Shown here one piece after another: positions 1-11,206 of a stretch of DNA of 64,000 bases. How positions within the stretch are numbered: the first letter of the stretch is position 1; every line of letters begins with the position of its first letter. The notes beneath the pieces are model-generated. The model searched no databases and was not told the origin of the DNA. It worked only from the letters and a program-made list of their open reading frames with translations. The DNA is from Amaurobius ferox (lineage: Eukaryota > Arthropoda > Arachnida > Araneae > Amaurobiidae), in NCBI GenBank assembly GCA_951213105.1, contig OX578133.1, positions 142,775,351 through 142,839,350 of the forward strand, written 5' to 3'. The position numbers were made by a program, and so were the translations under genes.

Positions 1-1248
1 AAATGAATAATATTACCCAATTAGTTTTGGATTGAACCCGGGTTGAAAAAATGAAATACACTGAACCCTATGGGACCTAATTTTTCAAACATTTTTTAAG
101 CGAATTTAAAATTCACAAATTGCTTCGAAAATCTTAGGAAATATACAAATTATCCCATAAAGGTATAAAAAAATTTCAGCAAAATATATTCGGTAGATTT
201 TAAATAAAAATTTAAATAATTATTAGACCAATATCATATGAAGATATCACGTGACCCACTTCAAAATAAAATATGGCATCCATCTTGTCGAAAGCCCAGA
301 CCACCCGACTCGTCCGAGGACTTAGAGCAGCTATTTGGATTGTCGGGGCATCCATCTTGTGTCAAAATCGTGATTCTTATAGTTCTTTTTAATTTATATT
401 TAGTGTTGTATCCGTCCTAAAACCGCTTTATTTTTGTTTAATTTCTGTGCAAGTATATTCTGAAACAGCGCAGTTATAATATATTTGAGTTTAAATGATT
501 AATGCCATCCATCTTGTGTCAAAATCGTGATTTTTAAAGTTCTTTTTAATTTATATTTAGTGTTGCATCCGTCCTAAAACCGCTGTATTTTTTATTTTTT
601 CTGTGCATCTATATACTGCAAGAACGCAACTACAATATTTGTGAGATTGAAGGACCATCAAACTTTGATTATTTTTACAACGAAGCCTAATTTTTACGTA
701 TGGAGAATGTAAACAGTTCAAGATGTAAAATGATTTGTATAAGAATTGCCGAATTTCTTTAAAGCAAAATTATCGAGCTCTGGACTTTGGAATGTGGGTA
801 AATAGCTGATATGAATGAAACATTCATTGATTTTACATAGAGAAACAGACGATTCTATTTCATTTTTCGATGAAGATTTAAACATGAAGTTACATAGTAC
901 TTTTACCTCCATGATTTTACGTTTTTAAGTAAAATCATTTACTGTAGTATTGTGATAATTTTAAAAATTGCGTTCCTGCATGAAAGGAATGGAAAAATGT
1001 TTATGAATGAAATTTTCACTGCTTTTATATAGAGAGCCAGGCGATTTATATTTCGATGACGTTATTTGAATAAAGCTCATTTATTTTTGATGAAATTTTC
1101 AAATATAATAAATTGTAGTATTATGATAATTTAAAAAAAACTCACCGCTGAATGTATCGTATTTTAGAGATGTTTAAATAAAATTGCATTGCAGTTGGAA
1201 AGTGTTTCAAAATCAGTGCTTTATGCATGATTGATCTTTCTTGTTTGT
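1..1248 (-). repeat. Helentron-like non-autonomous repeat, family 2 (cut by window edge)
   Basis: This stretch matches, in reading order, the copies at 32456-33750 (same strand) and 48222-49550 (opposite strand). Its outer end carries the family signature near 1195-1247: a sub-terminal AACACTTT-type motif (seen here as its complement), then a small palindrome around ATGCATGATTGA, then TCTTTCTTGTTT. The hairpin end lies beyond the window. Positions about 347-505 are repeated directly at about 505-660 (both begin CCATCCATCTTGTGTC), an internal tandem duplication not seen in the other copies. Mini-element insertion at 289-346. No coding capacity. Confidence 0.6.
289..346 (-). mobile_element. ~58-bp mini-retroposon with 14-bp TSD
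   Basis: The insert is flanked by perfect copies of GGCATCCATCTTGT (275-288 and 347-360). The paralogous repeat at 32.9 kb shows the uninterrupted target (a CTATCTTGATTCAAAATCG-like string). On the minus strand the insert starts with the CCGACAAT.. block and ends TCTGGGCTTTCG. Its two ends resemble the last ~60 nt of SINE-A. It is one of six similar-sized inserts in the window. Confidence 0.7.
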
Positions 1249-1613
1249 GTTTACTTCGTTTATTGAAACCTGCAAATCAAAGAGTTTATGGTCTTTTATT
1301 GTTTATTGGTAACTATATAGCGATGAAATTGTAAATTGCATTTCTTATTTTCTTCTTCGTCTGATATCTAGTGCTTATACTAAAGTGCAAACTTTAGTAT
1401 AAGCAAGTGTAAACTTTTGAGACACACCTCATATTATATATATGTCTTATATTATATATATGGTCTTGTATATTATAAACTTTTGGAATGGCCTTATATT
1501 TTTCATTAGTCGTTATTAAATATATAGCGATGGAATTGCCTTTTTTATTTTCTTCTTCTGATATCTATTGCTTATACTATAGTGCATAAACTTTTGAGAC
1601 GCATCTTATATAT

Positions 1614-1615
1614 AC

Positions 1616-1667
<52 letters not shown>

Positions 1668-1669
1668 TA
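1614..1669. repeat. (TA)n microsatellite
   Basis: Nearly pure TA dinucleotide run. It directly abuts the candidate Helitron start at 1670, and a second TA run resumes at about 4281, as expected if a Helitron had inserted inside a TA microsatellite. Confidence 0.85.
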
Positions 1670-2344
1670 TCTTAAATATTAAAAGACAATGTCTGTGTGT
1701 CTTGTCTGTGTGTCTTATACACTATATGTTCAGCGACCGCGCGTCGAAGAGCTACGAAATTTGGCAATCGGAGACCCAGAGGACCAGGAAGGGGACACTT
1801 GAAAACAGAGTTTTAAAATTTGAATTATTTTTTTAGTTATTTATTGTTTTATGCGATTTCGACCGTATTTTTTCATTTTCCCCCTTTTTTCTCCACGATC
1901 CAGACATCGTAGAAAAAAACAAATCACACCACCAAAAAGAGCAGACAATTGCAAGTAAAAATATATCAATTTCAAATCTCAGTGATAAATTGTAATATTT
2001 TTTAAAGATTTTAAAACAAAAGTCACTTTCCGTTCAAAAACACGAACTTTCGTTCTTAAATCCTGCCATCGGGAAAAGCTCCGAGAATTTCGACTAATAA
2101 TTTACATTTTTAGAAAGCTCAAACATCAGGCTTTCTTACAAGACCAATGTGGTCAAGAAATAATTATAAATATCCACAGGATCGCGATTTTAATGAACTA
2201 AGGATTTTCAATTTCTCGACATTCCGCTAAAGTAGTTCTTCACCGGCGTTTTTCCCCGAGCAGAAGTTTTTCCCCCGTTTCCATGGAGACCGCGCTTCGG
2301 GTTTTAAATTAATTAAAAGTTTAGCATATGTATTGTATACATCG

Positions 2345-2453
2345 GGTTGTTGTTTTTGAGACCTAGACCGTCCGACCTACCAGAAAGGTGTAAGGTAACT
2401 GTTTGGACAGTCGGGAAGTGCCACCCAATTTAGACCGGAACCCAGTGGGGGAG
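2345..2453 (-). mobile_element. SINE-A, 5'-truncated copy
   Basis: Reads on the minus strand as the last ~110 nt of SINE-A, ending in an interrupted (CAA)n tail. It is flanked by TGTATACATCG at 2334-2344 and 2454-2464. Only the 3' body and tail are present, as expected for LINE-mediated 5' truncation. Confidence 0.8.
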
Positions 2454-2499
2454 TGTATACATCGAGTGAAATTATTATATTTATATGATATTTTAAATG

Positions 2500-2740
2500 G
2501 ATATTTTAATTTATGGATATTAAATGATTGAATTATGGTGGATTGAATTGTGGTGATGTATTTGAAATTATTATATTTATGGATGGTGGAATGATATGGA
2601 TGATTGATGGAGCGATATGGATTTTTAAATGGATATTTTAATTTATGGATATTTTAAATCGATATTTTAATTTATGGATATATTTTAATTTCATGGATAT
2701 TTTAAATGATGGAACGATAAATATTTTAACAGAGCTTAGC
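2500..2740. repeat. AT-rich degenerate short tandem repeats
   Basis: Repeated variants of GGATATTTTAATTTATGGATA and GATGGAATGATATGG. Simple-sequence expansion; nothing coding. Confidence 0.7.
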
Positions 2741-2765
2741 ATGTGGTCATTATAAAATTTAAATT

Positions 2766-4200
2766 AGCGCGCGGGAATTGCACTCGGTAGGCCCGGGTTC
2801 GATTCCCGCCACTGCCTAAACTGCCGCCGTGTTCAGGCGGAGTACGATCACGTTAAACATGTGGGTCCGTAAGTCCTTCCGAGAGGCTGGTGGTAGGGGA
2901 AGGAGGGTACGGTCCCTGTGGATGCCTCCCTCACTGGGTTCCGGTCTAAATTGGGTGAATAAAAAGAAAGTTATGGAGATTGTTGCGGAGGACGCAGTAG
3001 CCCAGTGGATAGCGCGCGGAAATTGCACTCGGTAGGCCCGGGTTCGATTCCCGCCACTGTTAAAACTGCCGCCGTGTTCACACGGAGTATGATCACTCTA
3101 AACATGTGGGTCCGTAAGTCCTTTCGAGAGGTTGGTGGTAGGGGAAGGAGGGTACGGTCCCTGTGGATGCCTCCCCCACTGGGTTCCGGTCTAAATTGGG
3201 TGAATAAAAAGAAAGTTATGGAGATTGTCGCGGAGGACGAAGTAACCCTATGGTTAGCGTGCGGGAATTGCATTCGGTAACCCGGGTTTAATTCCCGCCA
3301 CTGCAAAGACTACCGCCGTGTTCACACGGAGTATGATCACGCTAAACATGTGGGTCCGTAAGTCCTTTCGAGAGGTTGGTGGTAGGGGAAGGAGGGTACG
3401 GTCCCTGTGGATGCCTCCCCCACTGGGTTCCGGTCTAAATTGGGTGAATAAAAAGAAAGTTATGGAGATTGTCGCGGAGGACGAAGTAACCCTATGGTTA
3501 GCGTGCGGGAATTGCATTCGGTAACCCGGGTTTAATTCCCGCCACTGCAAAGACTACCGCCGTGTTCACACGGAGTATGATCACGCTAAACATGTGGGTC
3601 CGTAAGTCCTTTCGAGAGGTTGGTGGTAGGGGAAGGAGGGTACGGTCCCTGTGGATGCCTCCCCCACTGGGTTCCGGTCTAAATTGGGTGAATAAAAAGA
3701 AAGTTATGGAGATTGTCGCGGAGGACGAAGTAACCCTATGGTTAGCGTGCGGGAATTGCATTCGGTAACCCGGGTTTAATTCCCGCCACTTCAAAGACTA
3801 CCGCCGTGTTCACACGGAGTATGATCACGCTAAACATGTGGGTCCGTAAGTCCTTTCGAGAGGTTGGTGGTAGGGGAAGGAGGGTACGGTCCCTGTGGAT
3901 GCCTCCCCCACTGGGTTCCGGTCTAAATTGGGTGAATAAAAAGAAAGTTATGGAGATTGTCGCGGAGGACGAAGTAACCCTATGGTTAGCGTGCGGGAAT
4001 TGCATTCGGTAACCCGGGTTTAATTCCCGCCACTGCAAAGACTACCGCCGTGTTCACACGGAGTATGATCACGCTAAACATGTGGGTCCGTAAGTCCTTT
4101 CGAGAGGTTGGTGGTAGGGGAAGGTGGGTGTGATCCCTGTGGAAACCTCCCCCACTGGGTTCCGGTCTAAATTGGGTGGCAATACCTGGCCGTCCAAATA
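2766..4200 (+). repeat. Six-unit tandem array of SINE-A (~244-245-bp period)
   Basis: B-box-like motifs recur at about 2796, 3041, 3286, 3530, 3774 and 4018. Units 1-2 keep a good B box (GGTTCGATTCC); units 3-6 share the changed form GGTTTAATTCC. Each unit has the tRNA-like head (GTAGCCCAGTGGATAGCGCG in unit 2) and the SINE body ending CGGTCTAAATTGGGTG. Internal units then run through GAATAAAAAGAAAGTTATGG straight into the next head instead of carrying the normal 3' hairpin module. Only the last unit runs on into a decayed 3' module (CCTGGCCGTCCAAATAGTT). Short ORFs here on both strands are artefacts of the repeat. Confidence 0.9.
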
Positions 4201-4296
4201 GTTGGTAGGTCGCGCCAGCGAGTTTGCCACGGTCAGAATTTTCAAGGGTAGCGAACAGGCTGGTCGTCGAAGGCAGCTAGTATATATATATATATA

Positions 4297-4614
4297 TTAT
4301 ATCTTCTAATCTATGAGAATATAAGTAGTACGAATATATCCTTCCATACAATTTTAGAGCTTTCATTTTAGCATATTCAATTTCATATTCAAACGGGACC
4401 AGGATCTCTTATTCTTTGGATCTGCCTGTGAAGTTAGTTTTGTATAACGAGAGAAAAGATTCTTTAACTTATTTTTAAGAGCATTAATTTAAATATTTTA
4501 ATAGACTGTTTTGAATAACAATATCATTTAGAGTACTGTAGGAATTTGCACATGATTGTGAATTTTACGTTTTTTATAATGTATATTCCGTACGAAGAAT
4601 GATTATACTGCTAG
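4297..4614 (+). mobile_element. Helitron 3'-end fragment
   Basis: Similar to 35.75-36.24 kb. Shared landmarks are TCTTCTAATCTATGAGAATA, a GGACCAGGATCT-type block, TTTGCACATGATTGTGAATT and the terminal CCGTACGAAGAA hairpin region, ending ACTGCTAG|T with CTAG at 4611-4614. No 5' end is recognised, so this is a truncated or rearranged copy. Confidence 0.6.
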
Positions 4615-4884
4615 TTTCTGACAATATTTGCATTAAATCTCGATTTAGTTCTATTATATTTGCATGTTGATGCAGAATCTTTGGATTTGTGTACCAAATA
4701 TTGCTATATACAGACCAGACGGAACATACAAACCAAGATTAATGACTTTCGATTGAAATACAAAAATAGGAGCGATAAAATCAATGATTTCCGTATTGTG
4801 GATAACTATCAGAAGTAGTTGTTTATCTAACTGGTATGTTTGAAAGAGAAATAAACGGAATTTGCGATTTAATAACAAAAAAAA

Positions 4885-5810
4885 TCTGATGTGGGCAACA
4901 CATGACTTTCCATATATAATGCAATGAATTTACTACTGTTACAGTAAAAAAATAGGTTTTTCTTATAGTAAGTACTTATATTCTTTCCAAGATATTGAAT
5001 GTTCGTCAATTAGTCGTCATTTTCATTGATTTAGCGTCATATTTATCCATTTGGCAAGATTTTCGTTAATTTGGCAGCATTTAAAAAAGTTGCCAAGTTG
5101 GCGACATTCTGCCAAATTCGTCGCCAAAATCTAGCCAAGCGTTATAAACGGAGAAATAAGTTATTCTTATAGCAGATAAATGACTCTTTGTGTTCAAATT
5201 CAAAAGTATTATTCAAAGCATCTTTTCTCATGAATGGGACGAGCTAGATCCACGAGAATGATGTCACTCAATTTATCGCATGATATTATATATGAAAAGT
5301 GAAAAGGTTTCTCAACAGTTAATATATTTTTTTCAATTTATGGGATTTTTTGCTAAATTTATTTTAAAAATGTGCAATATCTCGAGAACGGTTCATGCTA
5401 GCGTTCTAAAGTTTATGTCAATCGTTTTCTAAGGAAAACTTACATAAGAAATGTCTATTTGGGCAACTTTATTAAAGCTTTTGATTTTTTTATAATTTTT
5501 TCAAAATGTCACTCGAAAATTTAAGGGGGTTCTGTACATTCGATACCGTTTAAAAACAATAGGCTTCCAGTATTCATGGATTGTGATTTTTGTACTAGAT
5601 TTCATTCTGATCGTTCCATTCGTTTGTGAGATATTGTCTCCACAGACTCACTGACACACACACACACACACACACACATAGACATCACCTCAAAAATGTT
5701 TGATTCGTGATCAGGGATGCTTGAAACATGCTCTCCCGTCGAAAACTCGAATTCGAATTTTCGATCCCGTCACAATTCTTTCCTTATGCAATATGTATAT
5801 AAGGAAAGTA
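4885..5810 (+). mobile_element. Helentron/DINE-1-like element, family 1
   Basis: Begins TCTGATGTGGGCAACACATG (a small palindrome), then ACTTTCC. It ends with a hairpin CTTTCCTTAT..ATAAGGAAAG just before 5810, so a sub-terminal inverted repeat (ACTTTCC / GGAAAGT) brackets the element. A (CA)n microsatellite sits near the 3' end (about 5655-5678). Palindromic 5' end, sub-TIR, 3' stem-loop and internal microsatellite match the layout known for DINE-1/Helentron-associated elements. Other copies are at 49701, 50502, 58307 and (partial) 31015. Confidence 0.6.
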
Positions 5811-8377
5811 ATATATTCAAAAATTTATATTTATTAAAGATCATTTTAATTATATTTTTTATTTATTTGTTTATTTTTAATTTGGAAGTAAACATATTGG
5901 GTATTGGGAAGTAAACATATCGGCAATTAAGTTAAAAATGTTACATTTCAGTTGTTACATTCTATTATATAACACATATACCCATTTTTTCAGTCTGGAT
6001 AATAAGAGCATCTATTGTGTTGAAAATTCGGGTGTCTGCCTGAATTTGATTACCAGGATCACAATTCGGAAAATTACACCTTGCCGTAATTTACTGGTCG
6101 GCATAGAACATACAACAAAGTGTGTCATTTTCTGTGTCAAGCAGTGGATTATATTTTTGTTGCCTCGTCATTTTTCATCATCCATCATATTTTCATAATT
6201 TTTTTTGTATTAAAAGGTTTTAGCACTTTTTCAGTGTTATAAGAAAGTAATAGAACAATGAAATTCTACAGTATTAACCAAATTTATCAAGAAAGGCTCA
6301 AATTTGTTATTCGAGTAGAAATAGATAGAATAAATCATAAATTAGTTACATTACGTCTTTTGTTACATTTATGTCTTTTGAGTTCGATAAATTTATTTAA
6401 ACATTGCGTAAAACTCTTTCAACTTTAATGCAGTTCTTTCCGGCTTATCTCATTTTATGACATCAAAGACTGTTTGGAAAATAAATACTTTTATGTGGTC
6501 TATAAAGGGGTCCTGATCTCAAGAATACGCCACGAAGAAAAATGCAATCTATTTATCTAGCAAATACATTTACCAAATATATTTAAGGAAAATTGGGATT
6601 TGGGAAATAATCTCTAATTTCTAATGTATTGAATTTTGAAAGCCGGATTACGTTCCACGTTTAAGAGAATAAAATAAAATAAATGTGTATATATATATAT
6701 ATTTCAAGGAAGATATGATGACTTACAGATTGATAGATAGAATTTACATATATATATATTGATAGAATTATTTTCGAACTATTATTGCATTATTATATAG
6801 GAAATATTTATAATTATCTTACTCAAGTGTTTGTGGTAGAATTCTAATATTTTCATTGAGAAAAGCAAACAAATTATATAATACTAGAATGAATTACTCA
6901 GCATTGCCCATGTCCTAAATAAGCGTTCGTTACTTACACAATACAGATAAAGGTAACACCATTTAATTTCTAAATCGTTTGATTGAAATAAAATCATTTC
7001 CTTGCTCCGTTTTCCCCATGCGCAAGCATGCTAATTATACAATTCTGTCGTAATGCGTCTTAATAAATGTTAGATTATTGATCGATGGCAGAACAACACA
7101 ATAGAAATGCTTGAAGTCCCGAAGTAAAATAAAAAAATGTTTCTTTCTCAAAGAATTTTCATCCAATTTTAATCGGAATTTAGCACAATACTCATAATCT
7201 TGCATAATAAAAGAATATGTCTCTTTCTCTGTGTGGGTGTCTGTAACGGGAATCTAAGCATTGATTTAAAATTTGATTCACAGGCACTTCAGGACCCGGA
7301 AAGGTGCATCTTGGCAATATTTCGATAAAATTCGAATTAGTTCCCGATTGTGAGTCTAAATCACTGAGATTAGTACAATTGCGTGTATATATTTGCATTC
7401 TAGCAAAAGAAATATTTTTGGAATCAACGCGTGAATTAATTTTTGGTGATTTTTTGAAGCGAATGCATGGAAGCAACAACCACGTTTTATTGGTTCCGCG
7501 CGTATCAACGTATCTTCCTTCTGCAGTCCGTTGTACGCAACTGTGCATCGTCTTAAAGCCTCTTCTAGAGAAAGGATTGCGTTTTTGTCTTTCATTTTGC
7601 AGAGAGCGTGCTTTTGGAAATTGAGTAGTGTTATCTGTAAATGTATTATTTGGGTCGCTTCTTTACGATGCGGGGTAGTCATTCTAGTGGTAATGCAATA
7701 TCAAATTAAAAAAAGGTAATAGGATGAAATCTTTTAAATTCGTAAAGTTAGAAAACCCATTAATTAAATGCCCTTAGTTCGGAGTAGCTGTTTTTTTTTT
7801 TTTGCCTAAACTTGTTATTAAAATTGTCTGCGGCGATAAAATGAATAAATATGTTTGATTTGACAAAATGGCGATAATATTGTGATTTTTGATTTCAAAA
7901 TTCATAATTATTAAACTAATTAGAATTTAAAAAATGTATCGCCGAAATGAATATTTCGGGGACGTGAAACCTCTCTGTAGCATATTTCATAGCTGTCCGA
8001 CGCTTTGATTTTCCGCTACAGATGACGACGACTCATAACAGAAGTATAAATTTTTTCTTTTATTTATATAATATATATAGAACGTGACATTGATCACAAA
8101 AATAAATAACTGGGTCCCAACATAAAATACTGCTCAAAACTACATTTTGCGTTTGGTAGGATCACTTTTAATTAGTTTTCCCGTCTTATATATTCTTCTA
8201 CAACCCACTCCGGTTTTATATTTTCTGCATATTATTGGTCTTTCTCGTTTTGCTTCACTTTCGTTACACTATGTGATGCTACTACACTGGGCTCGTTGGT
8301 ATAATCAAGGAAATTCAAGCATATACAAAACGATCACCTGCATTCGACTTTTCAGTTGTGTAGTATTATTAAATACA
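5811..8377. other. No gene recognised
   Basis: AT-rich unique-looking DNA. It holds short TA runs near 6690-6760 and a T-run near 7790-7803. Overlapping open frames on both strands at 7192-7719 show no motif and no consistent coding bias to my eye; I treat them as chance. Confidence 0.5.
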
Positions 8378-8780
8378 CTAGCCGAATACCCCTTGAAAAT
8401 CAAGGGTCCCCCATTAAGCAACCCCTGAATAACGTAAATTTTTGAGTAATTCGCGTTTCACATTAGGAAAATCGGAAATTTTGGTCCGCGGAACCCCCTA
8501 AAGAAGAAAGTATTGGAAAACTTAAATTGCGCACTTTCTTTCTTTCAAACTATCTACCAGCACACCAAATTTGAAGTCTCTATCTCATACTGAAACATGG
8601 AATTTTATCATTAGCTTTCGAACGTTTTTCTGTGGAGCACCCTCTTAAATGAACATTTATGAAAAACTCTGTCTTGGGTTTTTTATCGAATGATTAACCT
8701 ATATACCAAATTTCAAGCCTATATCAAATTTTAAATTAGGCGTTTATCATTTATTAGGTAAATCGAACATTTTGGTGTGT

Positions 8781-8838
8781 GAAAGATCCAGGCCACCCCA
8801 CCTCACCCTAGGGTATGAGCAGCTGGTTCAGTGGCCGG
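8781..8838 (-). mobile_element. ~58-bp mini-retroposon with 14-bp TSD
   Basis: Flanked by ACATTTTGGTGTGT at 8767-8780 and 8839-8852. It carries the diverged family pattern (GATCCAGGCCACCC .. GAGCAGCTGGTT .. GGCCGG on the plus strand). The right TSD was then reused by the SINE-A insertion at 8853. Confidence 0.65.
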
Positions 8839-8852
8839 ACATTTTGGTGTGT

Positions 8853-9139
8853 TGTTGTTGTTGAAACCCAGACCGTCCGGCCTACCAGAAAGGTGTAAGG
8901 TAACGGTTTGGACGGTCGGGAAGTGCCACCCAATTTAGACCGGAACCCAGTGGGGGAGGCATCCACAGGGACCGTACCCTCCTTCCCCTACCACCAACCT
9001 CTCGGAAGGACTTTCGGACCCACATGTTTAACGTGATCGTACTCCGCATGAATACGGCGGCAGTTTTGGCAGTGGCTGGAATCGAACCCGGGCCTACCGA
9101 GTGCAACTCCAGCGCGCTAACCAATGGGCTACCGCGCCC
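8853..9139 (-). mobile_element. SINE-A, full-length copy with 16-bp TSD
   Basis: tRNA-like head on the minus strand: GGGCGCGGTAGCCCATTGG (A-box region), then B box GGTTCGATTCC, body, and a 3' module whose GACCGTCC/GGACGGTC arms can pair, ending in (CAA)n. TSD GGACATTTTGGTGTGT at 8837-8852 and 9140-9155. About 287 bp. The internal pol III promoter looks intact. Confidence 0.93.
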
Positions 9140-10228
9140 GGACATTTTGGTGTGTGACACAGTAGCAAATATTTGAAATCTGAAATTGCACCCTTTCTTC
9201 CTTTCTAACAATATACGCGTATACCAAATTTGAACTCTCTATCCTATCACGAAGCATGCTTTTTCTTTCATTTCACCTTTCAAACTTCTTTCTGTGTAGT
9301 AACCCCTTAAATGAACATTGTTGAAAAATTGTATTCATTTTGTGTGTTTTTATCAAATAATTAGACCATATACCAAATTACAAGCCTCTATCATGTTGGA
9401 AAGGAGGCGTTTTTCATTTATTCGTTAAATTGAATATTTTAGTGTGCGACATCGCATACAATAGCAAATATTAGAAAACTGAAATTGCACACTTTCATCC
9501 TTTTTAACTATCTACCTGTACACTAAATTTGAAGTTTCTATTTCATCGCGAAGCATGCTTTTTCTATCATTTCACCTTTCGAATGTTATTGTGGGGAGTA
9601 CCCACCCTCTTATATGAACATTTTTGAAAAACTCCATATTTTGTTGGGTTTTCTATCAGATGATTGACCCATATACTAAATATCAAGGCTCTGTCACATT
9701 TTAAAAGGGGCCTGTCTCAATAATTCCGAAAATCGAACATTTTGATGAGTGACACCCCCCTTAAGCAGATAATATTGGAAAACTGAAATTGTACATTTTT
9801 TCCTTCCAAACTATCTACCGGTACAACACATTTGAAATCTGTATTTGAAGTATGCACGTTTTTATCTTTATAAATTCACCTTTCGAACGTTTTTATCTGG
9901 AACACCCCTTAAACGAACATTTTTGAAAAACTACATTCGTCTTGAGTGTTTTCATCAAATGATTAGGCCATGTGCCAAATTTCAAGCCTCTATCAAATTT
10001 TAAAGGATCCGTTTCTCATTTATTCGGTAAGTCGAACATTTTGGTGTACAACACCCTCTTAAGTAGAAAATATTGGAAATCTGAAATTGCACACTTTCTT
10101 CCTTTCGAACGCTTCGTAAGTCTCTATGTATTCGGGAAGTGCCTAAAAAAAGCATGACAGACGGACACTTGGCAATTGGTATATATATATAGATAGATTA
10201 TGAAATATATTTTGAAAATTTTAATATA

Positions 10229-11204
10229 CCGGGTGGCCATAATTAAAGTAGAGGTGTTTAGAGCCCGATAGTGAGAAAACTGTTGGGCCAAACTGAACCT
10301 AATGTGCAGTAAATACTATTTAGACCATGGGGTTTTGATTTTTAAAAGAAAAAAATAGTTCAGTTTTTTGTCACCGCGGGCTAAAGTGGCAATGTAAGGT
10401 CCAATTTTGGAGTAAAACAGGCGTAGGAAGTACAGAAAGTTCCGTAAATGCTGAGAGGTGTCGAACAATGGCTGCTGAACTTTGTTATTTTGCAACTTCA
10501 ACAGCGTGGATGTCTTAAATCTACGATATTTATGCAGGATGGAGCACCTCCTCATATTGGATTGCGCGTACAGGAAGTCCTACGACAGCATTTTACCAAC
10601 AACCGAATATTTAGTCGAGCGTTTCCTATGAAGTGGCCAGTCCGTTTCCCTGATCTGATTCCTTGTGACTTTTGGTTGTGCGGTTATGTAAGGTGCTTGG
10701 TATACTAAGGGAATGTGGATAATTTAGCTACTTTGAAGGACCGAATAACATTGCACGTTAAGCAAATCAATGGAGATCTGCTGCATTCTGCAATAGAGAA
10801 TGCTGTTCAGAGAAGTCACTTTTTGGAACATATGCAAGGAAAACATATTGAATCACACATGTAAATGATGTCAATATAATAATTAATGTCATATGTATGT
10901 AAATGTAAGATGCAAATGTGAATATACAATGTACTAAATACGTATAAAATGTAAATGTGATGTTCTCTTCAAAATGCATGTAAAATGTTAACTTTCTGTA
11001 CTTTCTATGCCTATTTTACTCCAAAAATGGACTTTACAGCACCACTTTGGTCCACGGTGGCAAAAATCCGAACTAGTTATTGTCTTCCAGGAACCAAAAC
11101 CACATGGTCTATATAGTACGTACTGGCAAATTTGGTTGAGTTTGGCCCAACAGTTTTCTCACTATCGGGCTCTAAACATCTCTACTTCAATTATGGCCAC
11201 CCTG
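10229..11204. mobile_element. Tc1/mariner-like element with ~210-bp TIRs
   Basis: TA target duplication at 10227-10228 and 11205-11206. The left TIR begins CCGGGTGGCCATAATTAAAG, and the right TIR on the minus strand begins CAGGGTGGCCATAATTGAAG. The two arms can be followed inward to about 10441 and 10993, both reaching TACAGAAAGTT, with scattered mismatches. The core keeps the C-terminal half of a DDE transposase. An internally deleted, decayed copy. Confidence 0.9.
10448..10864 (+). pseudogene. Tc1/mariner-family transposase, C-terminal DDE fragment
   Basis: The frame contains FMQDGAPPHIGLRVQEVL, the family's second catalytic-Asp motif, then FPMKWPVRFPDLIPCDFWLC, matching the widespread WPPRSPDLTPCDFWLWG block that leads to the third acidic position. 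An in-frame TAA at 10706-10708 (probably a former CAA) breaks the frame, which otherwise continues to 10864 (..NAVQRSHFLEHMQG..). The N-terminal helix-turn-helix region and the first Asp are absent; the ATG at 10448 is not the native start. The segment lies between the two long TIRs. Non-functional. Confidence 0.85.
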
Positions 11205-11206
11205 TA

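Larger units (their letters stand above)
1670..4280 (+). mobile_element. Probable non-autonomous Helitron containing SINE array
   Basis: The left end reads A|TCTTAAATATTAAAAGACA followed by GTCTGTGTGT, a typical Helitron 5' look (TC start). The right end reads GGCAGCTAG|T, with CTAG at 4277-4280, preceded by a weak GCTG..CAGC stem. The A|T insertion context and the TA repeat on both sides fit Helitron insertion. There is no TSD, as expected for Helitrons, and no Rep/helicase coding. The body holds GC-richer unique DNA (1730-2330), a truncated SINE, AT-rich short repeats and the SINE-A array. The ends could instead be chance matches in a low-complexity setting. Confidence 0.45.
8378..10197 (-). 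mobile_element. Non-autonomous Helitron made of ~300-bp internal repeats
   Basis: Read on the minus strand it starts A|TCTATCTATATATATATACC (10197 downward). It ends with a hairpin of CCCTTG and CAAGGG arms (about 8391-8408), then TATTCGGCTAG|T at 8378. TC start, 3' hairpin about 10 nt before CTAG, and A|T target are all Helitron hallmarks. The body is an array of diverged units; the motif CGAACATTTTGGTGTG recurs near 8764, 9142, 9438, 9737 and 10035, about 298 bp apart once inserts are discounted. No Rep/helicase. Mini-element and SINE-A insertions interrupt it. Confidence 0.7.

Noticed and set aside
2816..4038. Series of ~68-111-codon ORFs on both strands
   Set aside because: They repeat with the 244-bp SINE array and recur in isolated SINE-A copies (8.9, 14.8, 38.5 and 55.2 kb), so they are shadows of a non-coding repeat.
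7192..7719. Four overlapping ORFs of 62-118 codons
   Set aside because: Open on both strands in several frames with no motif; I found no reason to prefer any one.
8838..9160. CRISPR-like repeats from recurring ACATTTTGGTGTG
   Set aside because: The recurrence is explained by ~300-bp Helitron units and TSDs; spacing is far too long and the DNA is eukaryotic.
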